Counted from the first letter of the stretch, positions 9,886 to 18,612 are shown. The stretch is DNA of 64,000 nucleotides from Amazonocrinis nigriterrae CENA67 (GCF_016056305.1 NZ_JAECZC010000055.1:186371-250370); one strand, 5' to 3'. Program-made: numbers and translations. The notes: generated by a model not told the origin, from the sequence alone.

Positions 9886-10326
9886 ATGAGTAAGGCAACG
9901 AACTACGACCAAGATTTTCTGTTGTGGACACAACAACAAGCCGAATACTTGAAGAAAGGACGTTGGGCTGAGTTGGACGTTGAACACTTGGTAGAGGAAC
10001 TAGAGGCTTTGGGCCGCAGTGAACAGAAAGAACTTGGTAGTTATTTGCAAGTATTGATCATGCATTTGCTGAAATGCCAATATCAACCTGAAAAAAGAAC
10101 TAAAAGTTGGGATAATACACTTTCAAACTGCCGAGATAAAATTCAAGATTGTTTGGAAGATACTCCCAGCTTGCAGCGTTTTCTTCAAGATTCAGTGTGG
10201 ATACAAAAATACTATCGACGTGCTTGTCGAGATGCGGCTAAAGAAACTCAAAAATCTGTAGAAATTTTTCCCGCTGAATGTCCTTTTACTATTGAACAGA
10301 TTCTTGACCCAAATTTCTTAGCCTGA
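9886..10326 (+). CDS. DUF29 domain protein
   Basis: A 146-aa cytoplasmic protein of the DUF29 family, abundant in filamentous cyanobacteria and without known function. The pattern is YDQDFLLWTQQQAEYLKKGR, then LDVEHLVEELEALGRSEQ and an LLKCQYQPEKR segment. Its stop codon TGA (10324-10326) lies inside the target-site duplication of the adjacent IS982 element. The coding frame is therefore intact, but its original 3' flank has been pushed beyond 11353. Confidence 0.88.
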   Translation: MSKATNYDQDFLLWTQQQAEYLKKGRWAELDVEHLVEELEALGRSEQKELGSYLQVLIMHLLKCQYQPEKRTKSWDNTLSNCRDKIQDCLEDTPSLQRFLQDSVWIQKYYRRACRDAAKETQKSVEIFPAECPFTIEQILDPNFLA

Positions 10327-11353
10327 GTAACCTGAGTTCGGGATAAGGAAAGGGACAGGTAGTAAGCTGAAAATAACGTCAAATTCAGCACCTGTCCTAT
10401 GTTTAGTTTAGATGCTTTATTTTGCCATGTGGATGATTTCTGTAAAGCATTTGAAAGTCAATGGCACAAAAAGCTGTTGATACATGGAGGAAAAAGACGG
10501 ATTCGGGGTAGAAGTCTGTGTTTAAGTGAAATAATCACGATTCTTGTTGCTTTTCATCAAAATCACTACCGAAATTTTAAACATTTTTACTTGAATCATG
10601 TTCAACAGCAATGGAGTTGTGCGTTTCCTGGCCTACCGAGTTATCAACGATTTATCGAATGGCTGCCATCAACCTTAATACCGTTGTGCGTTTATCTGAA
10701 GCATTGTTTTGGAACCTGTACGGGTATCGGTTTTATCGATTCAACTAGTCTAAAAGTCTGCCATAATCGTCGGATTTCTCGACATAAAGTATTTGAAGGA
10801 TTAGCTGCTCGTGGTGAAGTAGTTCCCATCTTGGCGGTTTCCGGCGATGGGAAACTACTGAACCCGAAGGGCAAAACTTCTGTGGATTGGTTTTATGGCT
10901 TCAAGCTTCATATTGTTGTCAACGAACTGGGTCAACTCTTAAATGTGACTCTTACCCCTGGTAATATTGATGACCGTCAACCAGTTCCCGATTTACTGAG
11001 TGAGCTGTTTGGGAAAATTTTTGCCGATCGCGGCTATGTTTCTCAAAAACTAGCCGATCAACTTTTAGAAGACTTCGGCATTCAATTTTTTGCCAAACCC
11101 CGTCGCAATATGAAAAATAAGCTTATGCTTCTGCATGACAAGCTTTTATCCCGTAAACGCTCCATCATCGAAACCATAAACGACCAACTCAAAAATATTT
11201 TAAGAATTGAACATTCAAGACACCGAAGTCCCGTTAATTTTTGCGTTAACGTTCTGTGTGGATTAATTGCTTATTGCCATCAACCGAAGAAACCCAGCCT
11301 TCAAATGGAATGGCTTTTATCTCACAGCGCTTAACCCGAACTCAGGTTGAGTA
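10324..11353 (+). mobile_element. IS982-family insertion sequence with 6-bp TSD
   Basis: The element spans 10330-11347 (1018 bp) and is flanked by the direct repeat tgagta at 10324-10329 and 11348-11353. Its ends are inverted repeats: acctgagttcgggataag at the left against acctgagttcgggttaag read inward from the right, with one mismatch. It contains one full-length transposase gene. Intact ends, a perfect duplication and an undamaged gene point to a recent, probably active insertion. Confidence 0.93.
10399..11334 (+). CDS. IS982-family DDE transposase
   Basis: Transposase of 311 aa. The DDE acidic residues are readable: Asp in GFIDSTSLKVC, Asp in KIFADRGYVSQKL and Glu in SIIETINDQLKNI, each in the context typical of IS982 elements. 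The N-terminal part, with GRSLCLSEIITILVAFHQNH, is the usual IS982 beginning. It fills nearly the whole element and shows no frameshift. Confidence 0.92.
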   Translation: MFSLDALFCHVDDFCKAFESQWHKKLLIHGGKRRIRGRSLCLSEIITILVAFHQNHYRNFKHFYLNHVQQQWSCAFPGLPSYQRFIEWLPSTLIPLCVYLKHCFGTCTGIGFIDSTSLKVCHNRRISRHKVFEGLAARGEVVPILAVSGDGKLLNPKGKTSVDWFYGFKLHIVVNELGQLLNVTLTPGNIDDRQPVPDLLSELFGKIFADRGYVSQKLADQLLEDFGIQFFAKPRRNMKNKLMLLHDKLLSRKRSIIETINDQLKNILRIEHSRHRSPVNFCVNVLCGLIAYCHQPKKPSLQMEWLLSHSA

Positions 11354-11420
11354 GGGTGTGTTATGGACGTTAGTTCTAACGCATCGAAAATCTAGGATGG
11401 TGCGTTAGGCTACTGGCGTG
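11352..11420. repeat. Dispersed tagggtgygttatgg repeat
   Basis: An imperfect palindromic stretch beginning tagggtgtgttatgg and ending near ggtgcgttaggc. A related stretch occurs at 52461-52500. It is a non-coding interspersed repeat and part of the original 3' flank of the DUF29 gene. Confidence 0.55.
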
Positions 11421-11444
11421 GCAAGGCTAAAATTTAGTTATGGC

Positions 11445-14351
11445 TTACTCCGCCTCACCAATCAAGGTAAATGCTGCCCAGTCTCTAGGGTTGGGATGTT
11501 GTTTCATCGTTATCAGCATTGCTTGACGCAAAGCTTGGGCTTTATCAGGGTTTTTTTGCAAATTTTGATAAAACTCAGTCATTAATGATGCTGTGGGTGC
11601 ATCGGGAACTGACCATAAAGAAACCATGACACTAGGGACACCGGCGGAAATTAAAGAACGTGATAAGCCAATAACGCCATCGCCTGTGATGCGTCCCCGT
11701 CCGGTGTCACAAGCGCTTAAAACCACTAATTCGGCGTTGAGTTTCAAATCGAAGATTTCGTTAGCTGTGAGTAAACCGTTATCTTTACCAGAGGGAGTTA
11801 GAGCGATCGCACTATTCAATCCTTGGATATCATCTAATAATCCGTGGGTAGCAAGATGAATAATTCGCGCTTTGGGTAAAAGCTGTAAAACTGCTGATTT
11901 TGTGGCTTGCTTACCGATGAGGGGTTGAGTTTTTAAAAGAGGCGCGATGGCTTTTGCTTCTTTTTCTGCACCAGGTAAGGCGGGTAATTGTCGTGGTGGT
12001 TCCCCAATTTTCGGCGGAAATTTTGGCATAGTTGGGTTCCCAACAACCAACGCATCTTTTCCAGACACTAAATTTCGTTGCTGACGTGTTAGTTGTAAAA
12101 CCTGAATTGACGGCGATGTGAGAATTGTATGTTTTTCAATTAAATATTGACCGTTTTCATCTTGCAACGCTGGGAAGGGAACTAGGAATAAAGAACCTTG
12201 CGGGATGAAAATAACTTTGTCGCTTGCTTTTGTGGGTAAAACATCAGCGATCGGTTTTATTAATAATTCATGCAACCGCTTTAAATTATTTTCTGCCTTC
12301 GGTGCATTGGGGTTGTAAGATATATCAAAAATACCACGACCTCTAGTACCAATGGATTCACGACTAGTGATCACAAGCTCATCTAAATTTGTTTTATCTT
12401 TTTGCCAAAGAGGTTTGAGGTTAGCTTTGCGAAATGTGACTTCGCCTGTAGGTTTGACAACCCAGATATATAGTTCTGATTCTTTGAATTGTTTTTTACC
12501 TGCAACTTGAAAATCATCGCCAATAATTGAATATTGCACCAAAGTAGAGTTTTGTAATTTGGCAATTTCTTTTATTTGGTCAATAGTTGGTGATTTAGGC
12601 TTTGTCTCACCGTTATTATTATTCAAGCGAGATGAGATTAACTCAACGAACGCCCTAGCGCGACCGCGTTCAGCAATTTCCAAAGCTGCATCAGTTTTAT
12701 TTTGGGCAATGAGGACTTGTTGTAAAGTTTGGTATGTATGACTTTGTATGTCAAAAATAGAAACTTTTGCACTATCGTCTAATCCACCTCGAAAAGATTC
12801 TTTCAAGCCAATACTTTCAAGTAGGCTTTTCTCAGCTACAACAAAATTTCCAGATTTGTAAAAAAAATTTCCTAAATTGTTCAAAGCTGCTGATTCACTT
12901 GTTGTGTCTTTAATCTCCCTTGCAATTGCCAACCATTGCTGTTGATACTCAATACCTTTGGTATAATTTTGTTGAGCCGCGTAAATATTTCCCAGATTAC
13001 CCAGCGTTTTACCTTCGCTTTCGCGATCTCTGACTCGACGTGCGATCGCCAACCATTGCTGTTGATAATCAATCGCCTTTCCATAGTCCCCTAATTCAAA
13101 GTAAGCAAGTCCCAAATTACCTAATGCTTTGCCTTCAGTATTAAGGTCTTTGATTTTTCGGGCGATTATCAAACTCTGTTGATGATACTCAATTGCTTGA
13201 GTTGGTTGTCCGATTTCGTCAGAAATTAGTCCCAGATTGTTTAAAATTCCTGCCTCTCCGGGAAGCGATGGGATATTATGTGCAATTTGTAAACCGCTTT
13301 GTAAATAGTCATTTGCTCTAGCATAATCTCCTAGTGTAAAATACCCTAATCCTAAAGACATTAAAGAATTAACCTCAGTGTGAGGATTTTTTATTTGGCG
13401 TGCGATAGTTAAACTCTGCTGAAAATAATCAATTGCTCGATCATAATCTCCTGTACGCAGAAAAACTCCTCCCAAGTCTGTGAAAGCACTCGCCTCACCA
13501 TTAGGTTCTTGAATTTCCTGTGCAATCTTTAAACTCTTTTGTAGGTAATCAATTCCTTTGGAGTAGTCGCCTTGGTTAATATAAATGTTACCAAGTTGGC
13601 GAATTACCATCCCTTCAGTTTGGCGGTCTTGAATTTTGCGTGCCAGTATTAAACTCTTTTCTAGGAAATCTAATCCTTGAGTGAAATCACTTTGGTAAAT
13701 ATAAGCTAATCCTAGATTTGCTAATGCTTTACCCTCACTCAAAGAGTCTTGAAGTTCTCTAGCTATTAATAAAACCTGCTGTAAGTACTCAACTGCTTTG
13801 GCATAATCTCCCTGTGCTAAATAAATACTTCCTAAATTTCCCAAAGCATTACTCTCACCTTGGCGGTGATTGATTTGGCGTGCAATTGTCAAATGCTGTT
13901 GTTCATACTCAATTGCTTTGCCGTAATTTCCTAAGACATAATAAGCTAGTCCCAAATTACCTAAAGCTTGTCCCTCACCAAGGCGATCGTTAAATTCTCG
14001 TGCAATGACCAAATCTTGCTGATGGTAATCAATTGCTTTAGTATATTCCCCCAAGAAAAAATAAATTAGTCCTAAATTGCCTAAAGATTGCCCTTCTCCT
14101 TTGCGGTCTTTAATTTCTTGGTAGATAATCAGTGCTTGTTGGAAAGACTGTAATGCAGCCTGAAATTGACCAGTATTAAGTTGCTGTATTCCTTGCTGTG
14201 ACAATCGTTGTGCTTCTGCTTTCCGTTCATCTGTCGTTTGTGCCAACACCTGTGACGCTGTAAATACTATAGGCAAATTCAGCACAAAAGAGGTTGACAG
14301 AGTAGCCAAAAGCGTAAATATGACAATGCAGCAAAGTTTGTCGCGTTTCAT
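11445..14351 (-). CDS. TPR-CHAT protein (secreted or membrane-anchored)
   Basis: A 968-aa protein with an N-terminal hydrophobic signal segment (about residues 9-37). About a dozen kinesin-light-chain-like TPRs of some 40 residues follow (about 40-540, recurring pattern GEGxALGNLGxAYxxxGDYxKAI), and then a C-terminal CHAT caspase-like domain. The catalytic dyad is visible: His in IIHLATHGL (about residue 832) and Cys in VVLSACDTGRG (about residue 881). CHAT proteins are proteases or protease-like regulators, and some act in Craspase-type defence. TPR-CHAT proteins are expanded in filamentous cyanobacteria (HetF is a relative), and the role here is unknown. No effector or Cas genes are adjacent. 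Confidence 0.92.
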   Translation of the reverse strand: MKRDKLCCIVIFTLLATLSTSFVLNLPIVFTASQVLAQTTDERKAEAQRLSQQGIQQLNTGQFQAALQSFQQALIIYQEIKDRKGEGQSLGNLGLIYFFLGEYTKAIDYHQQDLVIAREFNDRLGEGQALGNLGLAYYVLGNYGKAIEYEQQHLTIARQINHRQGESNALGNLGSIYLAQGDYAKAVEYLQQVLLIARELQDSLSEGKALANLGLAYIYQSDFTQGLDFLEKSLILARKIQDRQTEGMVIRQLGNIYINQGDYSKGIDYLQKSLKIAQEIQEPNGEASAFTDLGGVFLRTGDYDRAIDYFQQSLTIARQIKNPHTEVNSLMSLGLGYFTLGDYARANDYLQSGLQIAHNIPSLPGEAGILNNLGLISDEIGQPTQAIEYHQQSLIIARKIKDLNTEGKALGNLGLAYFELGDYGKAIDYQQQWLAIARRVRDRESEGKTLGNLGNIYAAQQNYTKGIEYQQQWLAIAREIKDTTSESAALNNLGNFFYKSGNFVVAEKSLLESIGLKESFRGGLDDSAKVSIFDIQSHTYQTLQQVLIAQNKTDAALEIAERGRARAFVELISSRLNNNNGETKPKSPTIDQIKEIAKLQNSTLVQYSIIGDDFQVAGKKQFKESELYIWVVKPTGEVTFRKANLKPLWQKDKTNLDELVITSRESIGTRGRGIFDISYNPNAPKAENNLKRLHELLIKPIADVLPTKASDKVIFIPQGSLFLVPFPALQDENGQYLIEKHTILTSPSIQVLQLTRQQRNLVSGKDALVVGNPTMPKFPPKIGEPPRQLPALPGAEKEAKAIAPLLKTQPLIGKQATKSAVLQLLPKARIIHLATHGLLDDIQGLNSAIALTPSGKDNGLLTANEIFDLKLNAELVVLSACDTGRGRITGDGVIGLSRSLISAGVPSVMVSLWSVPDAPTASLMTEFYQNLQKNPDKAQALRQAMLITMKQHPNPRDWAAFTLIGEAE

Positions 14352-14510
14352 ACAGTGAATAGATACGTATTAGGTATTCACCTATATCTATATTTGAGCC
14401 TTTCGACCTTATGTAATTTTCACTAGAGAAATACGCATTTAGTTAACATTTCGTATCATAAAAACTAGATCTCTGACAAAAATACTTCTCTTCTTACTCT
14501 TCTGTGCGCG

Positions 14511-14792
14511 ATGGACAGTTTGACGCTAGCTGTTACAAACGAACTGCACAGGACACCCAGAGAATTGACTGCATCGCCAAACATCCAACCCATGACCAGA
14601 TTCATTCACGATCAATTTGCCAAAGACTATCTCGAACAATTACTCACCCTTGTACGCTTTCGCGTCGCTAAAATTGCCCCTACCATCAGCACTTCGGCTT
14701 GCTTCCAAATTTTAGTTGAGAAAAGCCTTGAGAACATTTGTATGATACTGGCTATTCCTGCGTGTAAATTCAGGCTCATGGGTATAGAATAG
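14511..14792 (+). pseudogene. Possible remnant of a cyanobacterial MTRFIHDQFAKDYLE protein
   Basis: The middle of this 93-codon frame reads MTRFIHDQFAKDYLEQLL, the N-terminus of a family common in Nostoc genomes that I associate with Rpn-like nucleases. After it the sequence does not continue as the family does and the frame ends early. It looks like an N-terminal scrap rather than a working gene. It lies just outside the left end of the tRNA-Thr element. Confidence 0.35.
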
Positions 14793-14871
14793 TGCAATCA
14801 CACTTAAATAAATAGCTGCGATCGCCTAATCAAAAACACTACTTAGGATGATATACTTTACTCTTTACTTA

Positions 14872-14922
14872 AAAAGCCCGTGACGAGGATTGAACTCGTG
14901 ACCTCACCCTTACCAAGGGTGT
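14872..14922. repeat. attL: 51-bp copy of the tRNA-Thr 3' part
   Basis: Exact copy of 22025-22075, which is the 3' portion of the tRNA-Thr gene plus four flanking bases. Beyond 14922 the tRNA match stops. It marks the left boundary of the integrated element, 76 bases ahead of the integrase gene. Confidence 0.93.
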
Positions 14923-14978
14923 AGCCTAACGGCTAGAAACCCAGCCTAAAAGCACCCTAGCAAGTCCTAACCCAACTT

Positions 14979-14998
14979 TTAGGACAGGTTTAGGACAG
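14979..14998 (+). promoter_or_regulatory. Paired TTAGGACAG sites, left (putative integrase arm sites)
   Basis: Two direct TTAGGACAG copies at 14979-14987 and 14990-14998, an 11-bp period, preceded by an inverted gtcctaa near 14964. The second copy touches the GTG start of the integrase gene. The same arrangement recurs at the right end (21970-21989). Binding by the integrase is inferred. Confidence 0.6.
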
Positions 14999-16110
14999 TG
15001 CGGAAAATAGAGCCAGTAAATAATAACGGGAGCATACAGCTAAAGTTTAGTTACGCGGGTAGGCGATATAGTTTCAACCCGATACCCAAGGGAGACTACA
15101 ACGACAAAAGGGACATAGCAACAGCTAGAGCGATCGCCACACAAATACAAAATGACATCCTAGCCAAGAACTTTGACCCGACATTAGACCGTTATAGGTT
15201 AACTCCTAAGCCTCAATCTCTACAAGCCAGTAACCCAGATTCAAAGCCTAAAACTTTGATAGAAGTTTGGGACTGTTGGGTAGCTTCTCTTAATCTTCCG
15301 ATTGCTACCAGGGAACACCACTACAAAGCGATTAGACAGCAGATCATTAAAGCTAATCCTGACCTAGTGAATACTACATGGTTAACCCAAGCCAACCTAG
15401 CCGCATCAACTTTCAACCAACGTCTAGGATACCTAAAAGCCTGTTTTAAATGGGCTATAATGAAAGGTTTGGCAGACAATAACCCATATGATGACTTAAA
15501 GACACGTAAAACTAGCCCTAAGTCGGTCAAGCCATTTACCAACAAAGAGATTACAGCCATTATCAACGGATTTGAACAGTTAGCTCCCCATTATGCCCCT
15601 TTTGTTAAGTTTTTACTAGCTACTGGGGTTAGGACTTCAGAGGCGATCGGGTTACGTTGGGGTCATGTGGATTTTGACCGAGGTGTTATCACTATTCAAG
15701 AGAGTCTATCTAGAGACTGGGCGGGTAACGGCTATCGCAGGGTAAGAAAGGAAACTAAGACAGGTAGCGATCGCCAACTAAAAATGACTGAGGCGCTTAG
15801 ATCATTATTAGAATCAATCAGACCCTATAAACCTGATCAAGATTCCTTAGTGTTTACTACCGTCACAGGAAAACCAATAGATGATGGTAACTTCCGAGAG
15901 CGTTACTGGCTTAAGGTACTAAATACTGTGGGGGTAACTTATCGCAATCCTTACACTACGCGCCACACAACTGCTAGTCATGCAATAGAACAGCATACCC
16001 CTATAACTGGTGTAGCTTACTTATTAGGACACAAAGACACCAGAATGGTTATGCAAACATACGGTCACATGGTTAACCGTCCTGACCTACCCGCCATACC
16101 CATAGGCTAA
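14998..16110 (+). CDS. Tyrosine site-specific integrase
   Basis: A 370-aa tyrosine recombinase that integrates and excises the element at tRNA-Thr. It has an N-terminal arm-binding region (about 1-75), a core-binding SAM-like domain (about 80-175) and a catalytic domain from about 180. Catalytic residues: Arg in ATGVRTSEAIGLRW (about 213), the PYTTRHTTASH box with Tyr in place of the first His of HxxR, LLGHKDTRMV, and the Tyr nucleophile in MQTYGHMV (about 353). The start is a GTG at 14998, overlapping a putative arm site, so the protein may repress its own expression. Confidence 0.93.
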   Translation: MRKIEPVNNNGSIQLKFSYAGRRYSFNPIPKGDYNDKRDIATARAIATQIQNDILAKNFDPTLDRYRLTPKPQSLQASNPDSKPKTLIEVWDCWVASLNLPIATREHHYKAIRQQIIKANPDLVNTTWLTQANLAASTFNQRLGYLKACFKWAIMKGLADNNPYDDLKTRKTSPKSVKPFTNKEITAIINGFEQLAPHYAPFVKFLLATGVRTSEAIGLRWGHVDFDRGVITIQESLSRDWAGNGYRRVRKETKTGSDRQLKMTEALRSLLESIRPYKPDQDSLVFTTVTGKPIDDGNFRERYWLKVLNTVGVTYRNPYTTRHTTASHAIEQHTPITGVAYLLGHKDTRMVMQTYGHMVNRPDLPAIPIG

Positions 16111-16134
16111 AATACAACCATCGAATATTGGCTT

Positions 16135-16163
16135 AATCCCCCTAACATTTCTAGGGGATTTTT
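16135..16163 (+). terminator. Terminator after integrase
   Basis: Stem aatcccc (16135-16141) with ggggatt (16154-16160), extended by flanking ta/ta pairing, then ttt. It closes the integrase transcript. Confidence 0.8.
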
Positions 16164-16181
16164 CTATGATTATACACTTGT

Positions 16182-16215
16182 GTGCATAAAGTTTATGCAC
16201 TATTATGTATACATA
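16182..16215. promoter_or_regulatory. Two palindromes, putative operator
   Basis: A perfect 19-bp palindrome gtgcataaagtttatgcac (16182-16200) is followed by the 12-bp palindrome tatgtatacata (16204-16215). They lie about 60 bases ahead of the first gene of the small rightward operon, where a repressor of the element would be expected to bind. Confidence 0.5.
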
Positions 16216-16271
16216 AGGCAAGTGAAGCCTTACACGAGAGCCAACAAGAGAGCCAATATTCGAGGTAAGTT

Positions 16272-16493
16272 ATGCAAGCTAACACAATCGCTACATCCTT
16301 CAAAACTTACATCCCTGTTCAACAGTCCTATCTGAAGAAAATCGTAAAAGCCATGAAGTTGGCGGGTATCGCTTGGGACGGTACTGTAAATCAAATCGAT
16401 ATTTTCTGTCTCAAAGATTGTCATCGTGAGTGGAGACGACTAACCCCAAATAATAGAACTAAGAATGTAGTTTACATCCAATATGTCTACTAA
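16272..16493 (+). CDS. Hypothetical small protein of the element
   Basis: 73 aa, not recognised. It is fairly basic, with a middle KKIVKAMKLAGIAWDGTV segment. The start ATG has gaggtaag just upstream. Its stop overlaps the start of the next gene by 11 bases, so the two are translated together. The preceding palindromes suggest repressor control. Confidence 0.55.
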   Translation: MQANTIATSFKTYIPVQQSYLKKIVKAMKLAGIAWDGTVNQIDIFCLKDCHREWRRLTPNNRTKNVVYIQYVY

Positions 16494-16722
16494 CCGTACT
16501 ACCGTAGCCCTAAGTCCTGAGCATAAAAAAGCACTTGAGGCGATCGCTCAGGACTTACTTGGAAGCCCAAACGTCAGCCTACTCATGAGGAATATAGCAG
16601 AGGGTAGGTTAACCGTTACTGGTCAAATGAATCCCGTAGTAGTGCTGAGGCATGACCTACCAGAGCTTAAGGTAAAACTAGAGGAGGTTATTAATACCAT
16701 TAACGAGGTATTAGGAGTTTGA
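16483..16722 (+). CDS. Small protein, ribbon-helix-helix/antitoxin-like
   Basis: 79 aa beginning STNRTTVALSPEHKKALEAI, a strand followed by a helix as in ribbon-helix-helix or arc-type DNA-binding proteins, then NVSLLMRNIAEGRL and a C-terminal amphipathic helix. DNA binding is inferred from this pattern only. It overlaps the upstream gene by 11 bases. Confidence 0.55.
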   Translation: MSTNRTTVALSPEHKKALEAIAQDLLGSPNVSLLMRNIAEGRLTVTGQMNPVVVLRHDLPELKVKLEEVINTINEVLGV

Positions 16723-16787
16723 CGGGTTCAAGAAATCGACGCATACAAGACCCAAACCCTTATATAGTAACCCTTTGACGGGTTCAA
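16718..16787 (+). repeat. Direct repeat tttgacgggttcaa, two copies
   Basis: Copies at 16718-16731 and 16774-16787, 56 bases apart, flank the leader of the next gene; the first overlaps the preceding stop codon. In addition gacgcatacaag occurs near 16738 and again just after the ATG at 16820. They may be operator copies or the trace of a small duplication. Confidence 0.5.
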
Positions 16788-16819
16788 ACTCACGCTTTAT
16801 AAAATCACCAGAGGCTAAT

Positions 16820-17479
16820 ATGGCTGACGCATACAAGGCTACGAGGCAGATTATTGAAGTAGCTGGTAAAGAGGTAGAAGTATTTCAAATACCTAATGGT
16901 GAGTTTCGGTACAGTATTACATCAGTTGCATCTTTGATCGGTAAAGGCAAAACAGACGCTTTCTACTTTTTTGACTCTAAAGCCGCCAAAGCTTTGATAG
17001 GTGAGGATTATACACGTACAAGTGACACGTACAAAGTTGAGAGGACTAGAGTTTCTGCAATAACTGACTTAGAGGCTAATGCCTACATTACCTGGAAGGC
17101 TCAAAGAGGAGATAAGGAAGCGATCGCCTTATTAGGTGCTGGCTTCATTGAAATGCTTCACCGTCGAGCTTGTACTGCTTTCGGGGTCGAGGTAGCGGAA
17201 GCTGCACACGAAGAGCGCACAAGGTTAAACTTTGAACGCATACAAGATGCGATCGCTTACCAAGTAGCGATAGAACAACACAGAGCTAACCCAGATTTGT
17301 ATGCGTCAACCAAAGCCAAGCTAGACGCTACATTAGAGGCAATGTCACCAGAGGAACACGAAGAATATTGTCGGCAAGAAACAACCAGAAGACAAGCAAG
17401 AAACGAACAGCTAAAGCAAGAAGCTATCGAAGCTTGGGATAGACACATTAACAAGCCGAGTTACACTGTAGGACGCTAG
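16820..17479 (+). CDS. Phage antirepressor-like hypothetical protein
   Basis: 219 aa from the ATG at 16820, which has gagg at 16811-16814; a TTG at 16775 is poorer. The N-terminal third (VEVFQIPNGEFRYSITSVASLIGKG) recalls the start of Bro-N/KilA-type antirepressors, where a short beta-rich domain is followed by a variable part. The C-terminal half is helical and charged (EHEEYCRQETTRRQARNEQL). The function is not known. It is the last gene of the rightward group and is followed by a terminator shared with the convergent DCL-like gene. Confidence 0.5.
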   Translation: MADAYKATRQIIEVAGKEVEVFQIPNGEFRYSITSVASLIGKGKTDAFYFFDSKAAKALIGEDYTRTSDTYKVERTRVSAITDLEANAYITWKAQRGDKEAIALLGAGFIEMLHRRACTAFGVEVAEAAHEERTRLNFERIQDAIAYQVAIEQHRANPDLYASTKAKLDATLEAMSPEEHEEYCRQETTRRQARNEQLKQEAIEAWDRHINKPSYTVGR

Positions 17480-17488
17480 ATACTTTGT

Positions 17489-17509
17489 GGGAGGGGCTAA
17501 ACCTCTCCC
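17489..17509. terminator. Bidirectional hairpin between convergent genes
   Basis: Stem gggagggg (17489-17496) with cctctccc (17502-17509), loop ctaaa. It lies between the ends of two convergent genes, and the T-tracts are weak on both sides. Confidence 0.6.
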
Positions 17510-17517
17510 AACACCCA

Positions 17518-18189
17518 TTAGGATTTCTCTTTACGCTTCCTAGTTAGATTATGCTCCTTACACAATAATCTTAATACTGCGTGTTGTTGATGGTATTGTT
17601 GCCAAGCTTCCCCATACGCCCTATCAGATTCTCGAAATCTTTTACTGTATATTGTTCCTACAGCTTCCTCAAACTCTGTAGGTATGTTATCTTGTTCTTT
17701 CTCAAAAGCACTCACAAGTTCTTTAAATGTTGGGTGCTGGTGATCAACCTCTATATCTTTATTAGAAGTGCAACCTGGATGATCGCAACTCTGACTAGAC
17801 TCCCTATACACAAATCGATAATCAGTGATTTGGTTTTGAATCGCTTCCCTGTATGCAGATTCCCTTCTTTTTCCTATTAATCTAGCCATATCGGATTTGC
17901 ATTTTTCGTAACTAAAATCATCATCTGTGGGGTTGTCTTCTCTAACAACCCAGAAACAGTTATAGCCTGTACGCTGTCGTGACGGTCTAACTTCAATCTG
18001 CTTTACCCCTGCACCTATCTTATTATCAGCATCGGGGTGTAATAGTAATAAATCAAATGCTACGGCTAACTCTTGACCGTCTAAAACTCTTAGACCTTTG
18101 TTAAGAATCGACCTAATATAATCATCACGCTCTGTTAGGGTTTTAAAATAAATACCGCCAAGTTCTGAGGGTTTTGCTACCATAATCAT
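17518..18189 (-). CDS. DCL-family (DUF3223-like) protein with HNH-like C-terminus
   Basis: The N-terminal half matches the DCL/DUF3223 pattern: a short SILNKG segment, then LAVAFDLLLLHPDADNKIGAGV and CFWVVREDNPTDDDFSYEKC. The C-terminal half has CDHPGC, then IEVDHQHPTFKELVSAF and later LLCKEHN, the cysteine/histidine spacing of an HNH-type metal-binding fold. Stand-alone bacterial DUF3223 proteins occur on mobile DNA, and nuclease activity is inferred. It is 223 aa, the start may be two codons further in, and it heads the leftward gene group. Confidence 0.6.
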   Translation of the reverse strand: MIMVAKPSELGGIYFKTLTERDDYIRSILNKGLRVLDGQELAVAFDLLLLHPDADNKIGAGVKQIEVRPSRQRTGYNCFWVVREDNPTDDDFSYEKCKSDMARLIGKRRESAYREAIQNQITDYRFVYRESSQSCDHPGCTSNKDIEVDHQHPTFKELVSAFEKEQDNIPTEFEEAVGTIYSKRFRESDRAYGEAWQQYHQQHAVLRLLCKEHNLTRKRKEKS

Positions 18190-18306
18190 CAGGTTAACTC
18201 TATAACCTTTAGATTACCCAGCTAGACATAACGGGTTCACAAGTAGGGTTAACCAAGGGTAGCCCGTAGAGATATTAGATAATATAATAAAGTGCCAAAT
18301 AATACT

Positions 18307-18612
18307 TTAAACTATATCAGTAGTTTTCTTGATAGCAATGCTCTGAGTGCAATAGAAAATAGCCTGAGCCTGATAATCTAAAGCACCCGAATGAGCATCT
18401 ACTTGTTTTTGTAGCTGGTCAACTTTGGTGGATAGCTGTTCTATTAGCTGTCTTAGCTCGGCTACCTCATTGACTCTACTCGCTAACCAGTCCTTAAGGA
18501 CTTCACGAGTCATAGGTGCTATCTGGACTCCCCGACTTTCAGCCGCAGCCGAAAGTTGATTATAGATGTCCATGTCTAGCCGGATCATGATCTGTTTGCT
18601 TTTGTTAGCCAT
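18307..18612 (-). CDS. Ribbon-helix-helix protein with coiled-coil tail
   Basis: 101 aa. The N-terminus SKQIMIRLDMDIYNQLSAAA is a CopG/RHH-type strand-helix pattern, followed by MTREVLKDWLASRV and a leucine-heptad coiled coil (VAELRQLIEQLSTKVDQLQ). It is probably a dimeric DNA-binding regulator of the element. Two more proteins with RHH-like N-termini lie nearby on the same strand. Confidence 0.65.
   Translation of the reverse strand: MANKSKQIMIRLDMDIYNQLSAAAESRGVQIAPMTREVLKDWLASRVNEVAELRQLIEQLSTKVDQLQKQVDAHSGALDYQAQAIFYCTQSIAIKKTTDIV

Noticed and set aside
14872-14945. tRNA gene at the left end of the element
   Set aside because: Only the 3' part of tRNA-Thr is present; beyond 14922 there is no D-arm or 5' acceptor strand.
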